Positions 49,802 to 59,062 of a stretch of DNA of 64,000 nt are shown in pieces. Made by a program: the position numbers and the translations under genes. The DNA is taken from NCBI GenBank assembly GCA_964563395.1, contig CAZLWK010000017.1, forward strand, positions 4,540 through 68,539, given 5' to 3'. The notes under the pieces are model-generated. The model was not told where the DNA came from. It was given only the letters and a program-made list of their open reading frames with translations, and did not search any database. Numbering within the stretch: position 1 is the stretch's first letter; every line of letters starts with the position of its first letter. Origin of the DNA: JBEVOS01 sp964563395 (lineage in GTDB: Bacteria; Pseudomonadota; Alphaproteobacteria; Caulobacterales; Aquidulcibacteraceae).

Positions 49802-50716
49802 ATGCCGGAATTCATTCGCACGCCCGACAGCGCCTTCGAGAATTTGCCGGATTTCGCCTTCACGCCGCACTATCTGGAATGGGGCGGGCTGCGCACGCAC
49901 TATCTGGATGAGGGCCCGCGCGATGGGCCGGTGGCGCTGCTGCTGCATGGCGAGCCGACCTGGTGCTATCTCTATCGCAAGATGATCCCGCCGCTCGTCG
50001 CGGCCGGCTATCGTTGTATCGCGCCCGATCACATCGGCTTTGGCCGCAGCGACAAGGTGATCGACGATCAATGGTATGTCATCGAGCGCCATGTCTCCCG
50101 CATGCGCGCCTTCATCGAACAGCTCGATCTGAAGAACGTCACGCTCTTCGTGCAGGATTGGGGCGGTCCGACCGGCCTCATCAACGCCGTCGCCATGCCG
50201 GCGCGCTTCGAGCGGCTGGCGATCATGAACACATGGCTGCACCATGAGGGCTACGAATACGGCCCCGCGATCCGCGCCTGGCGCGACGCGGCGACCAACC
50301 CGATGTGGCTGGCCTGGACTCGCGGCGATCTCCCCGTGGGCGCGATCGTGGCGCGCACCGGGGCGCGGCGTGAAAGCCTGGACGCTATCGAGCGCGCCTA
50401 TGAGGCGCCTTACGCCGGCGATCCCAAGGCCAAGGCCGGCGCGCGGCGCTTTCCCTGGTGCTTGCCCTTCGCGCAGCCCGAAGCTGGCGCCGCGGCGGCG
50501 CAAGCGGCCGCGTTCGAGGCGCTGAAATCCTGGCGCACCCCGGTGCATTTCATCTTCGGCGATTCAGACCCGATCTTCACGCCGGATTGGGGCCGGCGCT
50601 GGGCGGCGCACATTCCGGGCGCGACGTTCGAGACGGTCGCGCGCGCGAGCCATTTTTGTCAGGAAGATGCGGGGCCCGAAATCGTGGCGGCGTTTCTCGC
50701 GCGCGCCAAGGGCTAG
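49802..50716 (+). CDS. haloalkane dehalogenase-like alpha/beta hydrolase
   Basis: A 304-aa alpha/beta hydrolase of the haloalkane dehalogenase type. HGEPTWCYLYRKM near residues 49-61 supplies Glu51/Trp54, and the nucleophile lies in VQDWGGPTGL (Asp119, followed by Trp120 that helps bind halide). A later acid is in GDSDPIF, and the base His in RASHFCQED. No signal peptide. The second ATG at 49802 is used: GGAGG is 6 bases upstream, but directly abuts the first ATG at 49796. It is the last gene of the sulfatase operon and converges with the sulfotransferase-like gene, overlapping by 4 bases. Confidence 0.87.
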   Translation: MPEFIRTPDSAFENLPDFAFTPHYLEWGGLRTHYLDEGPRDGPVALLLHGEPTWCYLYRKMIPPLVAAGYRCIAPDHIGFGRSDKVIDDQWYVIERHVSRMRAFIEQLDLKNVTLFVQDWGGPTGLINAVAMPARFERLAIMNTWLHHEGYEYGPAIRAWRDAATNPMWLAWTRGDLPVGAIVARTGARRESLDAIERAYEAPYAGDPKAKAGARRFPWCLPFAQPEAGAAAAQAAAFEALKSWRTPVHFIFGDSDPIFTPDWGRRWAAHIPGATFETVARASHFCQEDAGPEIVAAFLARAKG

Positions 50717-51705
50717 CCGGCCTTCATCGCCGCGAGCACGCGATCCAGCACGATCTGAACCTCGGTGGGCCATGCCTGCGCGCGCGCCTTCACGGCGAAG
50801 GCCGCGCGCAAATCCGCCGGCGCGGCCGCGATGGACGGCAGAAAAGGCCGCTCCGGCGCATCGCCGGCGGAGATCGCGGGAAAGATGCGCCCGACCTTGC
50901 GGCCGATCTGCGCCATGTCCTCATTGTACCACGCGGCGAATTTCCGCCGCTGCGCGATGGTCAGATATTCCACGTCGGTTTTGACGATCCCGCACTCGAC
51001 CATGCAGGCCTGAAACAAGGCGGCCGCTTGCTGAAAACCGGGCCGCGGCGGCGGGGGCCACACCTCGACCGCGGCCGGATCCGTTGCGGCGCGGATGAAT
51101 TCGGTACGCATCCAATTGAGGCTGGTGTTGAGCCGGCGCTCGGCGCGCTTGTCCGCGAGCGCCTGATCGAGGCCAAGCACCTCCAGGCAATCGCGCACGA
51201 CATCGCCTTGCACGAGCGCGCGCGGATCAAGCGCACGCACCCAGATTTTGTCCCACCCGAATTTTTCCGCCCAGACGGATAAATTGGGCAGCACCGACAC
51301 ATGGTGCGAGGTCGCTTCCACGTAGGAATCTATGTCGCGCGGATTGCCGCCCTGCTTCACGTGCTCGGCATATTGCGAAACCATCCAATCGCCGTAGGGC
51401 CGCACATAGACGAGGATGCGCACATCGAAGGGGCGCAGGAGATCATGCGTGCCGCGCGTGAAATGATCCGGCCAGGTGGACATGATCTCGTTAGAGATCA
51501 GCAGCCGCCGCGTCGGGTTCGCCTCCGCATAGGCGACCACGTCGAGCGTGTTCTCCATGCCCTTGACGCGAGGATCGGCGTCCTTGAGGTGGCCGATGGG
51601 GAAATAGTCCCAGCCCGCCGCGCGCAGCTCCGCGTGCCGTTCCGCGAAAAAATCCTGGAGCGAGGTGGAGGCGGCTTTGTTGCGGCCTATATGCAGAACG
51701 ATCAT
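50713..51705 (-). CDS. sulfotransferase-like protein
   Basis: A 330-aa protein with an N-terminal P-loop-like segment IVLHIGRNKAASTSLQDFF, which resembles the 5'-PAPS-binding loop of sulfotransferases, and a later DVRILVYVRPYGDWMVSQYAEHV that resembles the 3'-phosphate-binding RDP(xxxxxS) region. These features place it in the broad sulfotransferase superfamily found in polysaccharide loci. The start at 51705 is preferred over 51771. Not proven to use PAPS. Divergent from the glycosyltransferase gene at 51864 across 158 bases. Confidence 0.72.
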   Translation of the reverse strand: MIVLHIGRNKAASTSLQDFFAERHAELRAAGWDYFPIGHLKDADPRVKGMENTLDVVAYAEANPTRRLLISNEIMSTWPDHFTRGTHDLLRPFDVRILVYVRPYGDWMVSQYAEHVKQGGNPRDIDSYVEATSHHVSVLPNLSVWAEKFGWDKIWVRALDPRALVQGDVVRDCLEVLGLDQALADKRAERRLNTSLNWMRTEFIRAATDPAAVEVWPPPPRPGFQQAAALFQACMVECGIVKTDVEYLTIAQRRKFAAWYNEDMAQIGRKVGRIFPAISAGDAPERPFLPSIAAAPADLRAAFAVKARAQAWPTEVQIVLDRVLAAMKAG

Positions 51706-51863
51706 GCAGCGGCTGCGTTTTTCCACATGCGCCGGCGGCGCGCGCGCATAAAATAAGCAAAGGCCCGCCAAGTCCAGGGCCGCCGGCGCGCGGGCGGGCC
51801 TCCCTCTCCTGAAGCAGGTTTCCTGTTTCCACGCGCCTCCGCCTCGGCTAGCCAGGGCCGCTT

Positions 51864-54254
51864 ATGGATACAGCCTCCCCCGCGCCCTCCGATCTGGTCG
51901 AAGGCTATGTCGACAGCGTCGCCGACGGCGCGGTGTTCGGCTGGGCCTGGTCGCCCACGCGTCCCCAGGCGCCGCTGGTGATCGAGGCGGTGCGCGGCGG
52001 CGTCGTGCTCTCCAGCACCGAGGCCCGGCTTTTTCGCGCCGATCTGCGCGACGCGGGCAAGCGCGGCGGCTGGTGCGCGTTTCGCCTGCCGCTGGCCGAG
52101 CATCTGAAGGCAGGCGAAGACTTGCACGTGCAGGTGCGTGCGCAAGGCGGCGCCGAACTCGCCAATAGCCCAGTCGTCGTCCATGCGCCCGCGCCCGCCA
52201 AACCAGCGCCGGCAAGTCCATCCCAGACTAGCGGTCCGTTCTTCACGCCGACGCCCCTCACCTTGCGGACCGAGGCGGGGGAGATCGGGGTGCTGGAAGG
52301 TTTCGGCCCCGGCGGGGTGCATGGCTGGGTCCATCCGGGCCCCACCAGCGCGCCAGCGCCAACGCTCACGCTGCACGAGAATGGCGAGGAGATCGCACGC
52401 ATCCTTGCCGACGATTGGCGCTACGATCTCGCGGAGGTGCGCCAGGGCGATGGACGCGGCGCCTATTCAGGACGGCTTCCCGCGCGCCTGTTCGACGATC
52501 GCGAACATGCGCTTGAAGTGCGGATCGACGGCGCGGCGGGCGCCGCGCTGCGCATGCGCGCGCCGCCAAACCTTGCCCCGCCCGCGCCAGCGCCCTGGCC
52601 GCAGCGCCTCGCGCGCAGGCCGAAGGAGGCGCCCGCGGAGACGGTCTTTTCCTTCATCGTCGTCTTCTACAACATGAAGCGGGAAGCCGCGCGCACGCTC
52701 ACCTCGCTGTCGCGCGCCTATCAGCACGATATCGGCGATCTTGGGTACGAAGTGATCTGCATCGACAATGGCTCGAAGGAGCCATTGAGCGAGGAATGGA
52801 TCCGCTCCTTTGGGCCGGAGTTCCGCGTTTACACGCCCAATCGCATCGATCCCTCGCCGTGCCGCGCCATAAATGAAGCGGCGGCCACAGCGAAGGGCCG
52901 CTATGTGGCGGTGATGATCGACGGCGCGCACGTCTTGACGCCCGGCGTGCTGCGCGAAGCATGGGACGCGCTGGACGAAGATCCGCAAGCGGTCGTCGCG
53001 CTGCGCCATTGGTTCATCGGCGGCGATCAGCGCTGGTTCTCCGAAACGGGCTACAGCCGCGCGCAGGAGGATCTTCTGTTCGCGCGGATAAAATGGCCGC
53101 AAAACGGCTACGACCTCTTCCGCATCAGCGTGCCGATCCAGGAAAGCCCGCGCCATTGGTTCGACGGTTTGGCCGAAAGCAATTGCCTGTTCATGCCGGC
53201 CGAACTTTATCGCCGTATCGGCGGCCTCGACGAAGCATTCTCAACGCCCGGCGGAGGCTTCTGCAATCTCGATCTGTTCACGCGCGCGGCGGAGGCGAGC
53301 GGCGAACATGTCGTGCAATTGATCGGCGAAGCCAGCTTTCATCAATACCATCAAGGCACGACGACGAACGTCTCCGACGCCGACAAGGACCGCCAGGTGC
53401 GCGGCTATGAGGCCGCCTATCGCGCGCTGCGCGGACGCGATTTCCAGGCGATCTCGCCGGAGAAAATCCGCTTGCGGGGCGGCATACGTTCGCCCTTCGC
53501 GGTGATCGCGCGCCAGACGCCGCTGTTCGCCGCCGCCGTCGGCGTGACGGAAAAGGTTCGGCCCGGCGCGCTCAATCAGCATTACGAAACCGGCTCTCAA
53601 CATTATCTGCAATCGGTCTATGCCGAGTGCGGACTGCACACGACGACCCGCTGGCTCGGATCGCAGGTGAGCCTTGCGCCCACCGATCTGGTGAGCATTC
53701 AGGAAATCATCGTCAAGGTGCGGCCCGAGCGCATCATCACCAATGCGCGCGAGGACGGGCTGCTGCGCTTCCTCGATTCCATGCTGACCTTGGCGGGTCT
53801 CGATCATGCGCGGATCCTCAACGTGCTTGGCGCCGACGGCGCGCCGGCCCCGTTCGCGCGCTTGGACCCGATTTTGTCGGATTTGACCGCGCCGGAGACG
53901 GAAGCCGCCCTGCGCCGCGCCATCGGCGCGGAGGAAAGCGTGCTCGCGATCTTTGAACCGGGCGAGGACGATTTCCTGCCCCTCGACAAGCTGCGGGCGC
54001 TCTCGCGCTTCGTCTCGCACCGCTCCTATCTGATTTATCTGCGCACGGCGCTGGGACAGCCCTGGCTCGGCTATTCCAAATATTGGCACCAGAAGACGAT
54101 TCAATTGTTCGTCGACGAATCTGAATTCGCGATCGACCGCAGCATCGACCGCCATATCGTCACCTCCAATCCCTGGGGCTATCTCCAGCGCGTCAAGGGC
54201 CGCCACAAGGTGGAGGCGTATGACGCGAGCCTGGATTCGTTCGACACGCTTTAG
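51864..54254 (+). CDS. large multidomain glycosyltransferase: two GW-type modules, GT2, CmcI-like C-terminus
   Basis: A 796-aa protein. Two N-terminal modules with GYVDSVADGAVFGWAWSP (about residue 13-32) and GVLEGFGPGGVHGWVHPG (about 138-155) look like carbohydrate- or self-associating repeats. A GT2 domain spans about 261-480 (FSFIVVFYNM, VICIDNGS, GRYVAVMIDGAHVL, then a WFDGLAESNCLFMPAELYRRIGGLDEAF acceptor region). The last 220 residues, with YLQSVYAECGLHTTTRWLGS and PTDLVSIQEIIVKVRPERII, resemble CmcI-type SAM-dependent hydroxylase/methyltransferase proteins. It probably builds a modified surface glycan. Confidence 0.78.
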   Translation: MDTASPAPSDLVEGYVDSVADGAVFGWAWSPTRPQAPLVIEAVRGGVVLSSTEARLFRADLRDAGKRGGWCAFRLPLAEHLKAGEDLHVQVRAQGGAELANSPVVVHAPAPAKPAPASPSQTSGPFFTPTPLTLRTEAGEIGVLEGFGPGGVHGWVHPGPTSAPAPTLTLHENGEEIARILADDWRYDLAEVRQGDGRGAYSGRLPARLFDDREHALEVRIDGAAGAALRMRAPPNLAPPAPAPWPQRLARRPKEAPAETVFSFIVVFYNMKREAARTLTSLSRAYQHDIGDLGYEVICIDNGSKEPLSEEWIRSFGPEFRVYTPNRIDPSPCRAINEAAATAKGRYVAVMIDGAHVLTPGVLREAWDALDEDPQAVVALRHWFIGGDQRWFSETGYSRAQEDLLFARIKWPQNGYDLFRISVPIQESPRHWFDGLAESNCLFMPAELYRRIGGLDEAFSTPGGGFCNLDLFTRAAEASGEHVVQLIGEASFHQYHQGTTTNVSDADKDRQVRGYEAAYRALRGRDFQAISPEKIRLRGGIRSPFAVIARQTPLFAAAVGVTEKVRPGALNQHYETGSQHYLQSVYAECGLHTTTRWLGSQVSLAPTDLVSIQEIIVKVRPERIITNAREDGLLRFLDSMLTLAGLDHARILNVLGADGAPAPFARLDPILSDLTAPETEAALRRAIGAEESVLAIFEPGEDDFLPLDKLRALSRFVSHRSYLIYLRTALGQPWLGYSKYWHQKTIQLFVDESEFAIDRSIDRHIVTSNPWGYLQRVKGRHKVEAYDASLDSFDTL

Positions 54255-54262
54255 AGGGCGCC

Positions 54263-55156
54263 ATGCATCGCTTCTACAAACGCCATATCGGACCGCTGAT
54301 CGAGGCCGCCGCACCCCGGCAATTGATGGAGATCGGCGCCGAGTTCGGCTGGAACACGCGCCACGTGCTGCGCTATTGCCGCGAGACGGGCGGGCATATC
54401 GACGTCATTGATCCCGTGCTTCTGCCGGACCTCGCCAACGTCCTTGCCCTCTATCCCGATGAACACACCTATCATCGCGCGAAGAGCGTGGAGGCGATTC
54501 CGCGGGCCCGTCCGGCTGACTTCGTGCTGCTGGACGGCGATCACAATTGGCGCACGGTGTTCGCGGAATTGACCTTGATCTTCGCGCGCAACGCCGAAGC
54601 GAAGCTCCCCCCGCCCATCATCGTCTTTCACGATTGCGGCTGGCCGTATGGCCGACGCGACATGTATTACAATCCTTCCGAGTTCAGCGAACGCGAGCGC
54701 CAGCCTTATGCCTATCGCGGGATGATCCCGGGCTGCCCGGACCTCGTCGACAATGGCATGAACGGACACCTCGCCAATGCGCTCTACGAAGGCGGCCCGC
54801 AAAACGGCGTGATGACGGCGATCGAGGATTTCATCGCGGCTTGCGGCGTTGAAATCGATTTCAAATTCCTACCCTTCTTCAACGGGCTTGGCGTGCTCGT
54901 GCCGGCGCAGCGATCGACGCAGCGCATTCGCGACGTGGTGGCCGGCTTCTATTCGTCGGATTCGCTCCTGCAAAGCTGCATCGAACTAGAGGAAGCGTGC
55001 ATGCTGCTCAATTGCAGCATGAGCGAACACGCCATGCGGCTGACCCAGCGCACCGACGCGCTCAATCGGGCGCGCACCATCATCGGGGAAAAGAACGCCC
55101 TCATCGAACAATTGCGCGGCGAGTTGGAAGCTCTCCGCGCCAAGGTCCCCGCCTAA
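54263..55156 (+). CDS. class I SAM-dependent methyltransferase with C-terminal coiled coil
   Basis: A 297-aa protein. SAM-binding motif I in RQLMEIGAEFGWNTRHVL (residues 19-36), motif with DFVLLDGDHNWRTVF near residue 86 (Methyltransf_24 type), then VFHDCGWPYGRRDMYY. Residues about 255-295 form a coiled coil (IIGEKNALIEQLRGELEALR). Probably methylates a sugar or peptide in glycan modification. It lies 9 bases after the glycosyltransferase gene and overlaps the converging TylF-like gene by 4 bases. Confidence 0.83.
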   Translation: MHRFYKRHIGPLIEAAAPRQLMEIGAEFGWNTRHVLRYCRETGGHIDVIDPVLLPDLANVLALYPDEHTYHRAKSVEAIPRARPADFVLLDGDHNWRTVFAELTLIFARNAEAKLPPPIIVFHDCGWPYGRRDMYYNPSEFSERERQPYAYRGMIPGCPDLVDNGMNGHLANALYEGGPQNGVMTAIEDFIAACGVEIDFKFLPFFNGLGVLVPAQRSTQRIRDVVAGFYSSDSLLQSCIELEEACMLLNCSMSEHAMRLTQRTDALNRARTIIGEKNALIEQLRGELEALRAKVPA

Positions 55157-55929
55157 GTCGCCGCCTTCTGAAAATAGATTCCCAAGCCGTCGATCCGGTG
55201 AATGTGGACTTTTATGCGGCGCTCATCCAGGAAATCGTGGACCGCCGCTTTGCACGGATCCAGAAAATAATCGTCGACGATAACGTAGCCGCCCGGCGAC
55301 AGACGATCATAGAGAAACCGCAACGGATCGATGGTCGATTCATACATGTCGCCGTCCAAACGCAGAATAGCGAATGATTGCGCGGGAACGGTGGGCATCG
55401 TGTCCTTGAACCAGCCTTTCAGAAATACAACCTGCTCATCCAAGAGGCCGAATTTCCTGAAATTGTTCATTACGGTTTCCTGGCTCACAGCCAGATCCTT
55501 GTAGGTGTGGAGATTGGAGCCCGCGTCCGCGGGAAAAGCTCCGTCATTAGGCGGGGGCAGGCCTTCGAACGAGTCCGCGACGTAGACTTTTCGATCGCCG
55601 ATGTCATGGGCGGCGAGAACCGCGCGGGCCATGATGCACGCGCCGCCCCGCCAAACGCCGGTCTCGATGAAATCTCCCGGCACGCGATCCGATAGGACCT
55701 TTTCGATCAGCGTTCTGAAATTGCGCAGGCGCTTCAGGCCGATCATCGTGAAAGCCTGGGAGGGCCAATCCAACCCCGCCTCGCGCGCCTTCGGCTTGAA
55801 TGTCCCGCCCAGGTGCGGATGAGCGGCGGTGAGCGGGGCGTCCTCCATCAAGATGCCGGTGAGGACGCGCTCCAACAAATCGAGATAGAGGGCGGCGGCC
55901 CCTTGACCATCTGATGTCCGACCAATCAT
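55153..55929 (-). CDS. TylF/MycF family O-methyltransferase
   Basis: A 258-aa protein. ETGVWRGGACIMARAVL (SAM motif I), VADSFEGLPPP, FAILRLDGDMYESTIDPLRFLYDRLSPGGYVIVDDYF, which match TylF/MycF macrocin O-methyltransferases and related glycan methylases (metal-dependent, with the Asp pair in LDGD and DDY). The start at 55929 is preferred because GAGGGCGC precedes it and the upstream extension to 56034 is unlike the family. Converges with the gene at 54263. Confidence 0.88.
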   Translation of the reverse strand: MIGRTSDGQGAAALYLDLLERVLTGILMEDAPLTAAHPHLGGTFKPKAREAGLDWPSQAFTMIGLKRLRNFRTLIEKVLSDRVPGDFIETGVWRGGACIMARAVLAAHDIGDRKVYVADSFEGLPPPNDGAFPADAGSNLHTYKDLAVSQETVMNNFRKFGLLDEQVVFLKGWFKDTMPTVPAQSFAILRLDGDMYESTIDPLRFLYDRLSPGGYVIVDDYFLDPCKAAVHDFLDERRIKVHIHRIDGLGIYFQKAAT

Positions 55930-56006
55930 GCGCCCTCTATCAAAGCCCGGCGCCGCTTTCGCAAGAGGAGTATTGACGCCGACGCCCATCCGTGGCGGCT
56001 GGGGCC

Positions 56007-57308
56007 ATGCCCTATGTCGAGGCCCTGATCGCACCGCTGGTGCGGACCTTCGCCCCCCGCCGGATTGTGGAGGTGCGCGCCGGCCCGGAGGATGAGGTGA
56101 CGGAGGCGCTTCGTGGCCTCGCCGCGCGGGAGAGCGCCGGCTTCGTTTCCGACGAACCGGGCGCTGAAGGCGACCTCATCATCCTACGCGTCACGCCAAA
56201 TTGGCGCGCGGTGAGAGACGCGCTGGAGGCGGTGCGCGCGCGGGCGAATGAAGCTGGCGCGTCGTTTCCGCTTGTCGTCGCTTGGAACGCCGGCTGGCCC
56301 TATGGCCGGCGAGACCGCTATCCCGATGGCGATCCGGGCCCGCCCACGCCGCGTTGGCTCGTGCATGGCGGGCTGCGCCCAGGCCAGCGCGCGCCGACGC
56401 TTGGGCGCGGCCTTTATGCCGGCTTCACCCATGCGGGCGAAGAGTACGGGATCAAGAACGGCGTGCGCACCGCGATCGAGGATTTCATCTCCGATGCGCG
56501 CGAAGGCCATGGGCATATCGTGGCGCCGTGGCGCGGGGGCGCGGCGCTGGTCTATCAGCCGCGCCATCACGACATCGAAAAGGTTCGCGCGGCGTTCGCC
56601 GCCTTGAACGACCACGAGGCTTTCCAGCATTGGGACGAGGCCGCCGACGCGGCCTATTTTCACGCCTTGGCAGACGCCGAGGACGCCGCGCGCACCTATC
56701 CCCCGGCGCCCGAGCGGCCGGCGCCAAAGCGCGCCCGGGTGTTGCGAGAATTATTCGCCGATCGCGGCGCGGAAGCCTGGCGCGCGCTGAAACCAGCGCT
56801 GCTGCTTGCGCCGGAAACCAATCGGCTGAAACGCCCGCGCCTTGTCCGCGCGGCGGCGGCGGTGGCGGCGAGCCCGATCTTCGACGCCGAATGGTACAAG
56901 CGCCGCTACCGCGATGTCGCGCGCGGCAAGTTGAGTCCGGCGCGCCATTACGTGGCCTATGGGGCTGACGAAGGGCGCGATCCGGGCCCCTTTTTCTCAA
57001 CCGCCCATTATCAGAAGCATTATCCCGAGCATGTTCGCGCGCGCGAAAATCCCCTCCTCGATTATTTGACCTGTGGGGCGGAGCTGGGGCGCAATCCCAG
57101 CCCCGATTTCGATTCGCGCTTCTATCTGATGACCAATCGCGACGTGGCGTTCCTGAAGCTCAATCCGCTGGAGCATTACATTCTTTATGGACGCGCAGAG
57201 CACCGCGCGCCGAAGCCAAGCGGACGCATTGTCCATGCGCAGAGCGTGACCGCGGAGGGCTTCGCCGCGATGCGCGCCGATCACGCCGCCGCGAACTGCA
57301 TCGAATAA
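56007..57308 (+). CDS. degenerate methyltransferase-like domain fused to three FD..YY repeats
   Basis: A 433-aa protein from the ATG at 56007 (a GTG at 55992 is possible). The N-terminal 200 residues share VVAWNAGWPYGRRDRYPDG and NGVRTAIEDFIS with the methyltransferase at 54263, but the SAM motif (MEIGAEFG there) reads VEVRAGPED and the LLDGDHNW motif reads IILRVTPNW, so SAM binding is probably lost. The C-terminal part contains three repeats of about 37 residues, each with FD..WY....DV, HY...G..EGR or similar (about residues 292-400). The same repeats occur in the glycosyltransferase at 59410. Probably a glycan-binding or scaffold protein. Confidence 0.72.
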   Translation: MPYVEALIAPLVRTFAPRRIVEVRAGPEDEVTEALRGLAARESAGFVSDEPGAEGDLIILRVTPNWRAVRDALEAVRARANEAGASFPLVVAWNAGWPYGRRDRYPDGDPGPPTPRWLVHGGLRPGQRAPTLGRGLYAGFTHAGEEYGIKNGVRTAIEDFISDAREGHGHIVAPWRGGAALVYQPRHHDIEKVRAAFAALNDHEAFQHWDEAADAAYFHALADAEDAARTYPPAPERPAPKRARVLRELFADRGAEAWRALKPALLLAPETNRLKRPRLVRAAAAVAASPIFDAEWYKRRYRDVARGKLSPARHYVAYGADEGRDPGPFFSTAHYQKHYPEHVRARENPLLDYLTCGAELGRNPSPDFDSRFYLMTNRDVAFLKLNPLEHYILYGRAEHRAPKPSGRIVHAQSVTAEGFAAMRADHAAANCIE

Positions 57309-59062
57309 AGGCGCGAATAAGCGCCGTTCTGCGCGATCAATTCCTGATGCGTGCCGCTTTCAATCACGCGCCCCGCCTCAACGACGCAGATGTGGTCGGC
57401 TGAGACGATGGTGGCGAGGCGGTGCGCGATGATCATGGTGGTGCGCCCCTTCATCAAGCGCGAGAGCGCAGCCTGGATCGCGGCGTCGGATTCAGCATCG
57501 AGCGCGGACGTCGGCTCATCCAAGAGGAGGATCGGCGCGTCTCGAAGGAACGCCCGCGCGATCGCGATGCGCTGGCGCTGCCCGCCGGAGAGCTTGCCGC
57601 CCAACTCGCCGACCGGCGTATCGTAGCCGCGCGCCAACGACAGAATGAATTGATGCGCCGCCGCCGATTTGGCGGCTTCGATCATCTCGGCCTCGGTGGC
57701 GCCGGGGCGCCCGCGCATGATGTTTTCCGCGATCGTGCCCTTGAAGAGAAAGGTGTCCTGGCTGACCAGCGAAATCTGCTCATAGATCGAGGCGCCCGTG
57801 ACCGCCTGCAGATCCTGACCGTCAATCTCCACCACGCCGCGCGCCGGGCGCCAGAAGCGCAACACCATGTTGAAGATGGTGGATTTGCCGCTGCCCGATA
57901 GGCCCACCAGCGCCGTGGTCTTGCCGGCAGGCGCGGTGAGCGTCAGGCCGCGCAGGATCGGCTTCTTGGCCTCGTAAGCGAAAATGACCTTCTTGAGCGC
58001 GATCTCACCGCCCGAAATCTTCAAGGGCTGCGCGTCGGGCCGATCGACGATCTTCGGCTCCGCGTCGATCAGCGCATACATCATGCGCACGCCGACCGCC
58101 GCCGCCGCGAGCGAAATATTGAGGCGCGCCAGGCGTCGCGCGGGATCGCTCGCCATCACCAAGGCGGTGATGAAAGCGAAGAATTCGCCCGGAGTCGCGC
58201 CGGCATGGATGACCTGCCAACCGCCATAAAATATCACGCTGGCGACCGCGAGCCCGCCGAATATATCGATGAGCGGCGCGGTGGCGGCCTGCACGCGCGC
58301 GATGCCGTTCTGCAATCGCTCGACGGCGGTGACGGCGCCGCCCATCTGCGTGCGCAGCGCGTCCTCCAAGCCGAATGAGCGCACCACGCGTATGCCCTGC
58401 GAGGTTTCCTGCACGGCGGAGATGACCTCTGCCATGGAGTGCACCTCCTTGTTGAAGAGCTTGCGCACCTGTTTCATCAAATTGGAAACCGTGAGCGCGA
58501 TCACCGGCACGCCGACGAGCACGATCAGGGTCAGCACGATGTCCTGAAACACCATGACGCCGATGAGGCCGATGAGGGTGAAGAGGTCGCGCCCCACCGA
58601 GACCGTCGCCAATTCGAGCGTCTGACGCACGGCCTGCGCGTTGAGCGTGATGCGCGTCACCAGATCGCTGGACGGCATGCGATGGAAGAACGCCAGATCC
58701 TGCTTGAGGATCGCATCGAAGATGCGCTGCTGCACATCGGCGACGATGCGATTACCGACCTGGGCCATCACCAATTCCTGGCCGTAAGTGGCTAGGCCCC
58801 GCGCCGTGTAGATGACGGCGATCGCGATACAGACCGTGATCATCACCTGCATGTCGCGGTCGATGAACACGCCATTGATCACATCGCGCATGATCCAGGC
58901 GCTGGCCGCCGTCGTGCCGGCGATGATCGCCATGAACACCATGGCCAGGGCGTACCGGCGCCAGAATTTGCGCCAATATTCCCGGAAAACGCGGGCGAAG
59001 ATGGGCGCGTCGTGGGAATTTGGATTGATGGCCTGAAGAACCCGGCCGACCGCTGACGCCAT
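57281..59062 (-). CDS. MsbA-like ABC transporter (fused permease-ATPase)
   Basis: A 593-aa half-transporter: six membrane helices in the N-terminal 330 residues, then an ATPase with Walker A GLSGSGKST, Q-loop SLVSQDTF, signature LSGGQRQR, Walker B ILLLDEPTSALD and H-loop IIAHRL. It forms homodimers and would export lipids, glycolipids or polysaccharide precursors; close to MsbA in layout. The start at 59062 is chosen; longer starts up to 59497 add an arginine-rich tail not seen in the family. Its end overlaps the convergent gene at 56007 by 28 bases. Confidence 0.92.
   Translation of the reverse strand: MASAVGRVLQAINPNSHDAPIFARVFREYWRKFWRRYALAMVFMAIIAGTTAASAWIMRDVINGVFIDRDMQVMITVCIAIAVIYTARGLATYGQELVMAQVGNRIVADVQQRIFDAILKQDLAFFHRMPSSDLVTRITLNAQAVRQTLELATVSVGRDLFTLIGLIGVMVFQDIVLTLIVLVGVPVIALTVSNLMKQVRKLFNKEVHSMAEVISAVQETSQGIRVVRSFGLEDALRTQMGGAVTAVERLQNGIARVQAATAPLIDIFGGLAVASVIFYGGWQVIHAGATPGEFFAFITALVMASDPARRLARLNISLAAAAVGVRMMYALIDAEPKIVDRPDAQPLKISGGEIALKKVIFAYEAKKPILRGLTLTAPAGKTTALVGLSGSGKSTIFNMVLRFWRPARGVVEIDGQDLQAVTGASIYEQISLVSQDTFLFKGTIAENIMRGRPGATEAEMIEAAKSAAAHQFILSLARGYDTPVGELGGKLSGGQRQRIAIARAFLRDAPILLLDEPTSALDAESDAAIQAALSRLMKGRTTMIIAHRLATIVSADHICVVEAGRVIESGTHQELIAQNGAYSRLYSMQFAAA

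Noticed and set aside
48851..50548. 565-codon minus-strand frame opposite the FGE and dehalogenase genes
   Set aside because: It spans three plus-strand genes that have catalytic motifs and overlaps; the translation has no recognisable domain.
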